64,000 nt of DNA from Gemmatimonadota bacterium (GTDB lineage Bacteria > Gemmatimonadota > Gemmatimonadetes > Gemmatimonadales > Gemmatimonadaceae), in contig JAPLKU010000018.1 in NCBI GenBank assembly GCA_026387935.1, positions 31,639 to 95,638 on the forward strand, written 5' to 3'. Each line of letters starts with the position of its first letter. The stretch's first letter is position 1. The notes under the pieces were generated by a model. It did not search any database and was not told the DNA's origin. It was given only the letters and a program-made list of their open reading frames with translations. The position numbers and the translations under genes were made by a program. Below are positions 53,051-63,100 of this stretch, piece by piece.

Positions 53051-54378
53051 CGGCCCTTCAAGCCGCTTTGGCGCCGGTCGCGCCAACTGGAGAACTGGCC
53101 GCGGCCGTACTGCAGGCGACGATCACGGCCCTGCTGGCGATCCTCTGTTTCGGTGTATGGCGCCGCTCGCGCGAGGCGCACTTCGGCTGGTGGAGCGTGG
53201 CGTTCAGCGCTTACGTATTTCGCATCGGCGCTATCATCGCGTTTCTCAGCACACTCGACCGCGCTTGGCTCTTCTGGCATCAAGTCATCACAGGATGGAC
53301 CGCGCTCGGTCTTTTATGGGCCGCAGCGGTATTTGCATACGACGCCGCCTGGAAACGTTGGTATTGGGCGCTCTTCGCGTTCCCGCCGCTCTGGAGTTAC
53401 GTCGCGGTCATCAGACTCGACAACTTCACGCTTGCCGCCATCCCGGCCGTGCTGTTCATCTCCGGTGCGACGCTGTGGACCGGTTTCGTTCTGTTGCGGT
53501 ACCGTCGCCCGGAGACCTCGTCGACGAGTGCCCTGCTCGGATGGACGTTTCTGGTGTGGGGGGTACACCATCTCGACTATCCGGTGCTCCGCGCCCGCGG
53601 CGCCTGGCTCCCGTGGGGCTACTACCTCGACATCCTGTTCGTGCTCGCCGTCGGGACCGGGATCCTCCTGCTCGTGAACTCCGACCTCGCCAGCCGCCTG
53701 CAGTTGCGCACGACCGACCTCGAGCGACTCTCGCGGCGGATGGTCCGCCAGCACGAGGAAGAGCGACGCCGCCTCTCGCTCGAGCTGCACGACGAGACGG
53801 CGCAAGTATTCGCCGCGGTAAAGATGCAGCTCGGCCTCGTGCGTGAGCGTGTAGATGCCACCCTCACGACACACGTGGACCGTGCGCTCGCACTCGTGGA
53901 CGAAGGGCTGCGCGGCGTGCGCAACGTCACGAACGACCTGCGCCCCGCTCTGCTCGACGATCTCGGACTGTTGCCTGCGTTGCGGTCGCTGGTCGCGGAG
54001 TTCGGCGAACGCCATGGCGCACCCGTCACGTTCAGTGCGCCGGACACATTGCCCGTCGTCAGCGACGAGGCCGAAGTCGCAGTATTCCGGGCTGTGTAGG
54101 AGGCGTTGTCCAATATCGCGCGGCACGCCGAACGTGCCACGGTGCATGTCGCGCTCACGGCACCGCCGGGCCGCCTTCACCTGACCGTGGCCGACGAAGG
54201 GCCGGGATTCGACGGCGAACTGCTGCTCGCCAACGCCGCCTCGGACGGCCACCTCGGAATTGCCGGCATGCGCGAACGGATCACTGCGCTCGGCGGGCGA
54301 GTGGACGTGCGATCGGCCGCAGGCGCCGGCGTTTGCATTGATATCGATCTGGCCATCGGCGAGGACACGGCGGCATGA
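53047..54378 (+). pseudogene. NarX/LiaS-type sensor histidine kinase with one amber codon
   Basis: A 443-codon frame with one stop. About seven helices form the sensor (residues 20-215), then DHp with EERRRLSLELHDETAQVFAA (phospho-His H), and, after TAG at 54097-54099, the ATPase N-box EALSNIARHAERATV, ADEGPGFDG and GHLGIAGMRERITALGGRV. The stop replaces what should be Gln in VFRAVQEAL. Everything else is in one frame and intact. The stop could be a sequencing error, a recent mutation, or suppressed; the stretch TAGGAGG could also serve as a Shine-Dalgarno for a TTG at 54106 that would make a separate ATPase half. Overlaps the kinase and regulator genes (GTGA, ATGA). Confidence 0.8.
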
Positions 54379-55046
54379 GCAAGCCGATCCGAGTGATGGT
54401 CGTGGACGATCACAGCGTGTTGCGGGAAGGCATCCGCAGCGTGCTCAGCGATCCGGCGCAGTTCACCGTCGTAGGCGAGGCCCCGAGCGCCGCAGACGCA
54501 ATCGCGAACGTGAAGGCGTGGGCGCCAGACGTGATCGTACTCGATGTGTCGATGCCCGGCGGGTCTGGACTCCACGCCGTGGCCGAATTGCTCGAGCGGG
54601 CTCCAGCCGCGCACGTCCTGATGCTCTCGGTGCACGACGACCCGGAATACGTCCTCGAGAGCGTGCGGGCTGGCGCGCATGGCTATCTGAGAAAGGATTC
54701 GACGCCGGCGGAGCTGCGCGCAGCGATCATGGCCGTTCACCAGGGCGACGCCTACTACTCCGCGCAGCTGACGGGAGTCCTCGCCGACGCATTGCGTGGC
54801 CGCCAGGCCAAGGGTGCGCCAGCGGCCCCGCCGAGCGCTGCCGAATTGCTCACGGCCCGCGAGCGCGAAATTCTCGCCCACATTGCCGAAGGCTCGACGA
54901 ACCGTGAAATCGGCGGCGCGTTGGGCATTAGCACCCGCACGGTGGAAGCGCATCGCGACTCGCTGATGCGAAAGCTCGGAATTCGCACCGTCGCCGGGCT
55001 TACGCGGCTCGCGATCGAGCAGGGAATCGTGCGCCCCGGACGCTGA
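54375..55046 (+). CDS. NarL/FixJ-family response regulator
   Basis: 223 residues. Receiver: VMVVDDHSVLREGIRSVLSD, phospho-Asp in VIVLDVSMPGGSGLHAV (DVSMPG), Thr/Ser and Lys in LMLSVHDD and YLRKDSTPAEL. The C-terminal LuxR/NarL helix-turn-helix is LTAREREILAHIAEGSTNRE, KLGIRTVAGLTRLAIEQG. It pairs with the kinase upstream (4-nt ATGA overlap). Likely targets include this operon or the TonB receptor 140 bp downstream, whose leader has a palindrome. Confidence 0.9.
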   Translation: MSKPIRVMVVDDHSVLREGIRSVLSDPAQFTVVGEAPSAADAIANVKAWAPDVIVLDVSMPGGSGLHAVAELLERAPAAHVLMLSVHDDPEYVLESVRAGAHGYLRKDSTPAELRAAIMAVHQGDAYYSAQLTGVLADALRGRQAKGAPAAPPSAAELLTAREREILAHIAEGSTNREIGGALGISTRTVEAHRDSLMRKLGIRTVAGLTRLAIEQGIVRPGR

Positions 55047-55069
55047 TTTCAGCGGAGTAGGCGGTATAG

Positions 55070-55166
55070 GTAGTACTACGGTACCGAGAGCCGGGTGATG
55101 TCGGTTTGCCGTGCGTAGTATCCCGAATGGTGAGGGTTTGCCGGACGCCGTATCCTGCTGGCGTCC
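55070..55166 (+). promoter_or_regulatory. Palindrome and hairpin in the TonB-receptor leader
   Basis: GTAGTACTAC (55070-55079) is a perfect 10-bp palindrome and may be the site of the adjacent regulator. GGACGCC (55143-55149) and GGCGTCC (55160-55166) form a 7-bp stem just before the AGGA at 55174-55177. No known riboswitch motif was recognised. Confidence 0.4.
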
Positions 55167-55185
55167 CTCAAACAGGATTGTTCTT

Positions 55186-57372
55186 TTGACCTCTTTGCCG
55201 ACTCCCCGCCGCACGCTGATCGCGGCTTTGTTCCTTCCCGTTGCCCTGATCGGCCAGCAGTCGCCTCCGGCACAATCCGACTCGTCGAACGCCGCATCGC
55301 GCCGTGCCACCTCCCTGAAAGCGGCCACCGTGACGGCCACCCGCACCGCGACTGACGTGCGCGAAGTGGCGGCACCGGTACTCGTGATCGACTCGCTCAA
55401 GATCCGTTCTCAGCTCTCGAACGGTGCGGCGGACCTGCTGCGCACAGAAGCCGGCGTTGACGTTGTCGGTACCGGCGTGAACCAAGCGCGCCCAACGATC
55501 CGCGGACAGCGTGGCCAGCGCATCCTGTTGCTGGAAGACGGGATGCGATTGAACAACAGTCGGCGCCAGCAGGATTTCGGCGAAATCCCATCGCTCGTGG
55601 ATGCCGACCAGCTCTCACGAATCGAAGTGGTACGCGGCCCCTCTTCTGTCCTGTACGGTACCGACGCCATCGGCGGAGTGGTGAATCTCATCACGCGTGC
55701 ACCGGCGTTCGGCCGGGCCGAGAAGGTCGCCGGCCGCGTGACTTACCAGTACGGCGGCGCCGGCACGCTCGGCAAGACGTCGGCGAATCTTGGCCTGCAA
55801 AGCGGCAACTGGGCGTTCGACCTTTCCGGATCGGCGCGGGTCGCGGGTGACTACGAGGCGCCGGCCGGCAGCTACGGCAAGGTGAAGCTCGCAAACAACA
55901 CGGCGCTTGTGAACAGCGGGGTGCGCGACCAGAACGTGGCGGGCACCGTGGCCTGGCGCGCGAGCGACAACGCCAACGTCTTTGCGAAATACGAACGGTA
56001 CGCGGCGGACAATGCCGGATTCGGCTATGTGCCCGCGGCGCTCATCGGCGGCGACCAGACGCTCATCGATATTCGCTACCCGCGCCAGGAGTTCGGCAAG
56101 TTCAGTACCGGCGCGCATCTCACCGCGCTCGGCTCGCCGATGGCCGATAAGTTCGACGTGACGGCATACCGGCAGAAGAACACGCGTGACCTCGCGCAGC
56201 ACATCTTCGCGCTCTTCGGTCCCGGCACACCGCCGGGCGCCGGCGTCGACATCACTACCGCGAACTTCACCGACATCACGTCGACGGGCTTCCGGGCCGA
56301 AGCGTCGAAGGTGGCGGGCAAGGCAATCGTCACCTACGGCGTGGACCTGTTCAGCGACAACTCGATCAACCGCGACACGAGCAAGACGACGATCGTCGGG
56401 TTCGGCCCGCCGATGAACCAGTACAGCGGCCGGGCGCAGGTGCCAAACGCGACGCTGACCAGCTACGGCGCGTTTGTCCAATCGGATTTCCGACTGCACG
56501 AACGGTTCTCGCTGATCGTCGGCGGCCGCAGCCAGCAGGTACAGAGCTCGCCCAAGGCGACGGCCGGCCGGACCGACGCGATCGCCAGCTATTCCGACGG
56601 CACCGTGGTATACGCCGCGAACGGCGTCTACCGAATGACGGACAACACGTCGATTGTCGCGACCGTCGGCCGCGGATTCCGTTCGCCGAACCTGGTCGAA
56701 CGCTATTTCGAAGGCCCGACACCTGAAGGGTCGGCGTACCAGAAGGGAACGCCGGACCTGCTTGCCGAGACGAGCCTCAACATCGACGGCGGCATCAAGT
56801 ATCGAAACAGCTGGCTGACAAGCGAAGGCTCGCTCTTCCAGAACGACATCCACGACGGAATCGTGATCGCCAAGACCGGCGCGAAGCAGGGCACGCTGCC
56901 GGTGTACACGAACGTCAACGTGGGCAAGCTCCGCATCAAAGGCGCCGAGGTTTCAGCAACGGCACTGGTCGGCGCCGGGTTCACGCTCGGGGCGAACTAC
57001 TCGACCGTGAAGTCCACGAACGTCTCGGCGCCCGACTCACCGGTCGGTGACACGTATTCGAGCAAGCTCAACGCGTCGCTTGGCTGGACGGACCACTCCG
57101 GCCGGTTCTGGAGCGAGTATGGCGTCCGCCGCAACGGTGAACAGAAGGACATCGCCGCAACCGCGAGCCCGGTTGGCCCCGTGCTCCCGTCCTTCACGAC
57201 GCAGTCGATCCGCGTCGGGATGCGCGGCTGGATGCTCGGCGGGTTCCGCCAAGACGTGACGATCGGCGTGAACAACATCGGCAACGTGCTCTATTCCGAA
57301 GCCGCAAACGCGTCGTTCTTCCGGCCCGAGCCGGGCCGGCATGTCGTGCTGTCATTTTCCACGGCATTCTGA
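55186..57372 (+). CDS. TonB-dependent outer-membrane receptor
   Basis: 728 residues. Signal peptide to about 24; a TonB-box region with VTATRTATDVREV; a plug domain with VDVVGTGVNQARPTIRGQRG, LEDGMRLNN and SRIEVVRGPSSVLYG; and a 22-strand barrel that ends in Phe (SFSTAF). It imports a ligand bound outside the cell, with the TonB system supplying energy. The TTG at 55186 is chosen because AGGA lies 8 nt upstream; no ATG is available. The gene follows the uptake/two-component operon and may deliver the vitamin used by PnuC; this is an inference from place. Confidence 0.9.
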   Translation: MTSLPTPRRTLIAALFLPVALIGQQSPPAQSDSSNAASRRATSLKAATVTATRTATDVREVAAPVLVIDSLKIRSQLSNGAADLLRTEAGVDVVGTGVNQARPTIRGQRGQRILLLEDGMRLNNSRRQQDFGEIPSLVDADQLSRIEVVRGPSSVLYGTDAIGGVVNLITRAPAFGRAEKVAGRVTYQYGGAGTLGKTSANLGLQSGNWAFDLSGSARVAGDYEAPAGSYGKVKLANNTALVNSGVRDQNVAGTVAWRASDNANVFAKYERYAADNAGFGYVPAALIGGDQTLIDIRYPRQEFGKFSTGAHLTALGSPMADKFDVTAYRQKNTRDLAQHIFALFGPGTPPGAGVDITTANFTDITSTGFRAEASKVAGKAIVTYGVDLFSDNSINRDTSKTTIVGFGPPMNQYSGRAQVPNATLTSYGAFVQSDFRLHERFSLIVGGRSQQVQSSPKATAGRTDAIASYSDGTVVYAANGVYRMTDNTSIVATVGRGFRSPNLVERYFEGPTPEGSAYQKGTPDLLAETSLNIDGGIKYRNSWLTSEGSLFQNDIHDGIVIAKTGAKQGTLPVYTNVNVGKLRIKGAEVSATALVGAGFTLGANYSTVKSTNVSAPDSPVGDTYSSKLNASLGWTDHSGRFWSEYGVRRNGEQKDIAATASPVGPVLPSFTTQSIRVGMRGWMLGGFRQDVTIGVNNIGNVLYSEAANASFFRPEPGRHVVLSFSTAF

Positions 57373-57535
57373 CGCGCTCCGCCTTCCAATTCATTCCGAT
57401 TGCGACGACGATCCTCGCGCTGATGGGCGGCGCGGCGGTGTCGGCGTGGCGGTATTCAAGGTCCCTCACCACCCGCAACTAATTCATCGGACTCACATTG
57501 ATCTTCATCGGCTACCAGTACTCAATCCGTCTGAG
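57371..57535 (+). other. Short membrane-protein-like remnant
   Basis: Right after the receptor stop, one frame reads FQFIPIATTILALMGGAAVS, ending in a TAA at about 57480, then FIGLTLIFIGYQYSIRLSYR. It looks like pieces of a membrane protein, possibly the start of a ZIP-type metal permease, but is too short and interrupted to be functional. Low confidence; it could be chance. Confidence 0.2.
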
Positions 57536-59083
57536 CTACCGGATGACTTCCCACGCGATTGACGCGATTTCGCCGAGCGCCTGACCAGCCAGGAGGGCTG
57601 GATCGGGCACATTCGCGGCGACGTTGTTCACGTAGATCGCAAACGCAATCTCGCGGCCACTCTTCGTCGTGAAGTAGCCGGCGAGTCCCTTGCCGTGCAC
57701 GATGCTGCGCCGGTTGAGGGGATCGAACGAGCTGAACGTCCCGGTCTTCGCATGAACTTGTCCGGCCGCTGGCGCGTTCACCTGGATGGCGGCGAGCGTC
57801 CCGTCTTTTCCGAGGATCGGCAGCGCGGCCTTGAACGCTGCAGCCCACGGTTTGCCGGCGATGACTTCCAGATACCGCGTCATGAACGCCGGCGAGAAAT
57901 ACGCGTCGGCGCCGGCACCGTCGCCCTGCACCGCCCCGTTCAGGTCGAGTCCCGCGCGCGTGAGCCATGCGTTGGCGAGGTCGAATCCGGTCTTGTTCGA
58001 ATCGCGCGCCACTGGGAGCGAGCCGAGCAGTAACGGGAAGTTGCTCGCATGCAGGTTCTGGCTCGTCTTGAGCAGCACACGGGCTTCGGCGCTGAGCGGC
58101 AGCGACACCCGCTCGGCCACGACGAGCGAATCGGTGTAGCTCGCAGCAAGCCTGCTTCGGTCAAGCGAGCGCGAAGCCAGCCGAGGGATGGCGCGCACGC
58201 CAGCCTCGTTGAGCGCTTCCGTGAATACGATCTCACCGTAGCGGCTCGGCACTGGCACCACCCAGCGCGGATTCGTTGCCGCACCGCGCGGAACTCCGCC
58301 GGTCATCACGAGCGTGCGGTGGTCGCGGTCGGTGCTATCCTCTACTGCGCGCAACGTTGCCGGGCGACCAGAATCGATCGTGACAAGGTTGGCAAACACC
58401 GTGAGATACGACGTCTTCGGCGAAACGTTCACCGCGGCCGGCTCACCAGCACGTACGCCCGGCGTCACGACAATGTCGATCACGTTGTCGTTGATCACCA
58501 CCGGCGACATGGTCACGCGCGTTCCGCCCTCACGATCGCCTTCGCGGAAGAGCGACGCGTCCACGATCACCTGGCCGGTGACGACGCGGATGCCGCGTGC
58601 GGCGACCTGTCGTGCCATGTCGCGTATCACGGTGAGCGGATCGCTGGGCAGGGGCTGGCCGCTGTACGAATGGTCCACGTCAATGAAGGCATACGAGCCG
58701 TCGGGGCGTTCGCGCCCAGAAAGATTCGGGTCGCCGCTGCCGACAAATACGAGATCGCCTTCGAGCACGCCGTTGCGCACGGGGCCGGTGCGATAGACGC
58801 GCGTGCGAAACCGGTGATCGGGGCCAAGTGTTTCGAACGCCGTACCCATTGTCAGGAGCTTCGTTGTCGAGCCGGGAACGAAGAGGCGATCACGATTGAC
58901 GGCAAACAGCGTTTTCTTCGTACCGAGATCGTAGAACTCCATGCCCCAGCTGGCGTGGACGAATTCCGGGCGATCCATCACGGCGGCGATCCGCTTGTCC
59001 GGCGCGGGCTGCGCGCCGGTTGTGGTGACGGCGGTCGCGACCAGCGCGATGCGGGCCAGGGTTCGGATCGATCGATTTATCAT
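57536..59083 (-). CDS. dacB: DacB/PBP4-type D-alanyl-D-alanine carboxypeptidase
   Basis: 515 residues. Signal peptide to about 24, then penicillin-binding motifs SxxK (VPGSTTKLLT, S near 72), SxN (SQNLHASN) and KTG (HAKTGTF), in order, with the insert domain between SxxK and SxN typical of PBP4. It trims cell-wall peptides in the periplasm. The family-average length is about 470-500. Its ATG overlaps the M28 peptidase stop by 4 nt, so the two are translated together. Confidence 0.9.
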   Translation of the reverse strand: MINRSIRTLARIALVATAVTTTGAQPAPDKRIAAVMDRPEFVHASWGMEFYDLGTKKTLFAVNRDRLFVPGSTTKLLTMGTAFETLGPDHRFRTRVYRTGPVRNGVLEGDLVFVGSGDPNLSGRERPDGSYAFIDVDHSYSGQPLPSDPLTVIRDMARQVAARGIRVVTGQVIVDASLFREGDREGGTRVTMSPVVINDNVIDIVVTPGVRAGEPAAVNVSPKTSYLTVFANLVTIDSGRPATLRAVEDSTDRDHRTLVMTGGVPRGAATNPRWVVPVPSRYGEIVFTEALNEAGVRAIPRLASRSLDRSRLAASYTDSLVVAERVSLPLSAEARVLLKTSQNLHASNFPLLLGSLPVARDSNKTGFDLANAWLTRAGLDLNGAVQGDGAGADAYFSPAFMTRYLEVIAGKPWAAAFKAALPILGKDGTLAAIQVNAPAAGQVHAKTGTFSSFDPLNRRSIVHGKGLAGYFTTKSGREIAFAIYVNNVAANVPDPALLAGQALGEIASIAWEVIR

Positions 59084-60018
59084 GGGGCACTCCGTGCGGG
59101 GGGCGCCGCGTCGAGTCGTCGCACGAAGTCGGCGACGGTCGAGGCACTACGGAAGAAGAACGATGGATCTATGCGATTCGGAAAGTCCGTCGGCTTGTGG
59201 TAGTCGGGATGATCTTCCACGCCGAAGTACACCCAGGGAATGCCTTTCGCGTTGAACGCGCCCTGGTCCGACTGGTTCGTCCAGTCTTCGTGGCCACCGC
59301 CGGAATCGTGCCCCGGGCGGAGCTTCACCGCTGCGGTCGTCATCGTCGCGGCGATCAACGAACGCAGCGACGGATTCGGCATGCCACCGGCGGCCCAGAG
59401 TTCGCCTTTTTCGTTTCTGCCAACCATGTCGAGGTTCACGTTGGCGATGATGCGCTCCGCTGGGATTGGCGGCGCGGCGACGAAAGCCTTGGCGCCAAGC
59501 AAGCCAGACTCTTCGCCATCGAAGAGGGCGATGATCACCGAGTGGGCCGGCGGGTGCGCCTTGAGCCACGCGGCAATCGCGAGCACGGCCGACGTGCCCG
59601 ACGCATTGTCATCCGCGCCGGGATAGATCTGATTCGTGCGCACGCCGACATGATCGTAGTGCGCACTGAGGACGATGTATCGCTCGGGTTCGCGTGTGCC
59701 GCGCACCACGCCGATGAGATTCGTGCCGGCGATGTCAGCGCCGCCACGGCCGGCCGTCTTGAATGGCACGGCGAGACTGTCCCGCAGCGGAGGGACGCCG
59801 ATTTGCTTCAGTCGCGCGGTGAGATACATGCGTGCTCGGGCGCCGCCCGGTGTGCCGATGCGCCGCCCTTCCATTGAATCAGCGGCAAGCGCGAAGAGGT
59901 CGCGCAGGAGCGGCGCGGAGTCGATCTGCGGCTGGGCCGCACGGCCAGATTGTGCATCAACTCGCGAGGCGAGCAGGCAGAGCGCGGCAGCGAGAACGCG
60001 GAATCGTGAACTCATCAT
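59080..60018 (-). CDS. Exported M28-family zinc aminopeptidase
   Basis: 312 residues. Signal peptide to about 23. Two-zinc ligands: His in LSAHYDHVG, Asp in GADDNASG, Glu pair in FDGEESGLLG, Asp in NVNLDMVGR and His in EDHPDYHKPTD. It removes N-terminal amino acids in the periplasm; specificity unknown. ATG 60018 or 60015. TAGCTT ends 7 nt before the ATG, consistent with a leaderless transcript. Overlaps dacB. Confidence 0.88.
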   Translation of the reverse strand: MMSSRFRVLAAALCLLASRVDAQSGRAAQPQIDSAPLLRDLFALAADSMEGRRIGTPGGARARMYLTARLKQIGVPPLRDSLAVPFKTAGRGGADIAGTNLIGVVRGTREPERYIVLSAHYDHVGVRTNQIYPGADDNASGTSAVLAIAAWLKAHPPAHSVIIALFDGEESGLLGAKAFVAAPPIPAERIIANVNLDMVGRNEKGELWAAGGMPNPSLRSLIAATMTTAAVKLRPGHDSGGGHEDWTNQSDQGAFNAKGIPWVYFGVEDHPDYHKPTDFPNRIDPSFFFRSASTVADFVRRLDAAPPARSAP

Positions 60019-60025
60019 GAACGAA

Positions 60026-60031
60026 AAGCTA
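60026..60031 (-). promoter_or_regulatory. Candidate leaderless -10 box for the M28 gene (TAGCTT)
   Basis: TAGCTT on the minus strand, 7 nt before the ATG at 60018; the same hexamer precedes hslV. No Shine-Dalgarno lies between. Confidence 0.35.
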
Positions 60032-60043
60032 CGCGTGGAGACC

Positions 60044-60073
60044 TTGGAGCGGAACGTGTTTCGGAGCTACAAT
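60044..60073 (+). promoter_or_regulatory. Promoter for the second Asp-box gene
   Basis: TTGGAG (60044-60049), 18 nt, TACAAT (60068-60073), with GGAA at 60090-60093 and the GTG at 60101. Overlaps the divergent M28 promoter region by proximity, not sequence. Confidence 0.5.
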
Positions 60074-60100
60074 GCGTATCCCTCCTGCTGGAATTGTGCC

Positions 60101-63100
60101 GTGAATCGATCCATTGTCGCCGTCCTCGCCCTGCTCGCACCACTGCTCGGCGCGCAGCCCCGTACGCCAGCCCGTGCTGCGAGCGCTGCGGCCGCCGCCC
60201 CGGCGCCACTGGACTCGTCGTTCTTTCGCGCGATGCAATGGCGACTCATCGGACCGTTTCGCGGCGGCCGTTCGGTAGCAGTCTCCGGAGTAACCACCCA
60301 ACCGCGAGTCTACTACGCCGGCTACACCGGGGGCGGTCTCTGGAAGACCGACGACGCCGGTAACAGCTGGAAGAACATTTCTGACGGATTCTTCCGCACG
60401 AGCAGCGTCGGCGCGATCGCGGTCGCGGAATCCGATCCGAACGTGCTGTATGTCGGCACGGGCGAGCATTCCGTTCGTGGACAGTCGTCCACGTTTGGCG
60501 ATGGCGTCTACAAGAGCACCGATGCGGGCAAGACATGGAAGCATGTCGGGCTCGATGCCACGCGGCAGATCTCTCAGGTGCGCGTTCACCCGTCGAACCC
60601 TGAACTCGTGTACGTCGCGGCGCAGGGAGATCGCTGGAAGGGCACACCGGAACGCGGGATCTACCGCTCTTCCGACGGCGGGCGGAACTGGGCGCTGGTA
60701 CTGAAAGGCGAAAACGCCACGAGCGGCGCGAGTGACCTTTCGATGGATCCAACCAATCCGCGGATTCTCTACGCCGCATTCTGGGATCACCAGCGCCTGC
60801 CTTGGCAGGTACGGAGCGGCGGACCCGGCAGCGGCCTTTGGAAGAGTACCGACGGTGGCGACACCTGGACGCGCCTCAGCGATGGCCTGCCCAAACTGAT
60901 GGGCAAGATCGGCGTCGCCGTTTCGCCGGCAAATCCCGAGCGTGTGTTTGCGATCGTCGAGGCTGACAAGGGTGGGCTGTTCCGGTCAGATGATGCCGGC
61001 AAGACCTGGCGCTTGCTGTCGGAAGACCGCACGATCCAAACGCGGTCGTGGTACTACATGAACATCACGGCTGATCCGCAGAACGAAGAAGTGGTGTACG
61101 TCATGAACGCCCCGGTCACCAAGTCGATTGATGGGGGCCGGACATTTACAACGGTCAACGCGCTGCACGGCGACAACCACTTCTTGTGGATCAATCCGAA
61201 GGATCCGCGGAACATGATTAACGCCAACGACGGCGGCGCCGCGATCACCTTTGACGGCGCGAAGAGCTGGAGCACGCAGGACAATCAGCCGACCGCGCAG
61301 TTCTACCACGTGCTGGTGGATGACGTGTATCCATATCGCCTGTACAGCGGCCAGCAGGACAACTCGTCCGTGATCATTAAGTCGCGCACCGATGCGGGCG
61401 GGATAGGCGCCGGCGACTGGTTCAATGGACCGGGTTGCGAGAGCGCCAACATCGGTGTGGACCGCAAGAATCCGCGCTATGTGTACGGTGGATGCTACCA
61501 GGGCCTGCTCGACGAACTGGAAGTTCCCACCGGGCTTTCGCGGCAGATGATGCCGTATCCGGCGCTCAACCTCACCGAGCCGTCAGACCAGACGAAGTAC
61601 CGGTTCAACTGGACCGCACCGGCGCTGGTGTCGCAGCACAATCCGAACGTGCTGTACCACAGCGGGAATGTGCTGTTCAAGACATCGGACCGCGGGCACA
61701 ACTGGGCGCCGATCTCTCCCGACCTCACGCGCAATGACAAGTCCACGCAGGGGTTGGGCGGTACGCCAATCACGAACGAGGGCGCGGGCGGGGAGATTTA
61801 TGGTGCCATCGTCACGATTGCCGAATCGCCACACGATGCGAATACGATCTACGTGGGCACCGATGACGGTCTGGTGCAAGTCACGCGCGACGGCGGCAAG
61901 ACGTGGACCAATGTCACACCCACGGGTCTGGCACTCGGCCTGGCGAATGAACTCGAGGTGTCGCCCCACGACGCGGGAACTGTCTATCTCGCGTTCCGCC
62001 GCGACCGCCATGGCGAGTACACACCGTATCCCTTCAAGTCGACCGACTACGGCAAGACCTGGACGCGGATCGGCGCTGGCCTCCGCGACGGCGAGCCGGT
62101 CCGCGTGATTCGTGAGGATCCTGTCAAACGAGGACTGCTGTACGCCGGCACCGAGACGGGCGTGTACGTCTCGTTCAACGGAGGCGCGGCGTGGCAGCCG
62201 TTCTCGCAGAACCTGCCGGTCACACCGGTGACGGACCTCGAGGTACGCCATGATGACCTGTATGCGGCAACAGAAGGTCGTGCATTCTGGGCGCTCGACG
62301 ACCTGTCAGCGATCCGCGAGATGTCTGATGACGTCGTGAAGCAGGAGTTGCACCTCTTCGCACCGCGGCCGGCGCTGCTGATTGCATCTGGCGCTGGTGG
62401 CGGTCCATCGAGCGGGCCCACCGGAAAGAATCCTCCGTCCGGCGCCAATGTCTATTACTCGGCTTCGAAGGCACCGGACTCCACCGCAGCGCTGAAGCTG
62501 GAAATCGTGGACCCGCGTGGCGCGGTCATTCGCACCTACGATCGCGCAACGCCTCCGGCAGGTGGCGGTGGACGCGGCGGGCGCGGCGGCGCCCCACTGG
62601 CGGCTAAGCAGGGGCTCAACGCGTTCCAGTGGGACCTTCGGAGCGAACCGCCAACGTCGCTGCCAGGAAACATCAACCTCTTCGGCGGGCCGAACGCGGG
62701 CTACCGTGCGGCGCCCGGGCGATATCAGGTTCGGTTGACGATCGGGACTACCACACAAACGCAATCGTTTGACGTGCGGAGCGACCCCCGCATTCAGGTA
62801 AGCGCCGCGGATCTGGCGGCGCGCGATTCCCTCTCGCGCGCGATTGTCGCCCGGGTGAGCGAAATCCACGAATCGATCCTGCGGCTCCGCGACATCAAGG
62901 AACAGGTGGGCAAGTTCGTTGACCGCACCAAGGATGCGGCGGCGTCCAAGGAAATCGCGACCAAGGGAAAGTCCATCACGGGCCAACTCGACATCCTCGA
63001 CCCGAAGCTGACCACAAAGGCCGCGAACGGTCAGGACATCATCAATTTCCGCAACGGCATCAACGGACAGTTTGTGTTTCTGCTCGGCCACATCGAGAGC

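Noticed and set aside
40511..54099. TAG recoded as an amino acid, since two sensor kinases carry in-frame TAG codons.
   Set aside because: TAG is the natural stop of several intact genes here (for example at 13951, 14575, 22372 and 50122) and the first kinase also has frameshifts. Isolated mutation or error is simpler.
50469..55185. TPP, FMN or cobalamin riboswitch before the M20-pnuC operon or the TonB receptor.
   Set aside because: No THI-box, RFN or B12-box core was found; the spaces (about 90 and 139 bp) are too short and lack the motifs.
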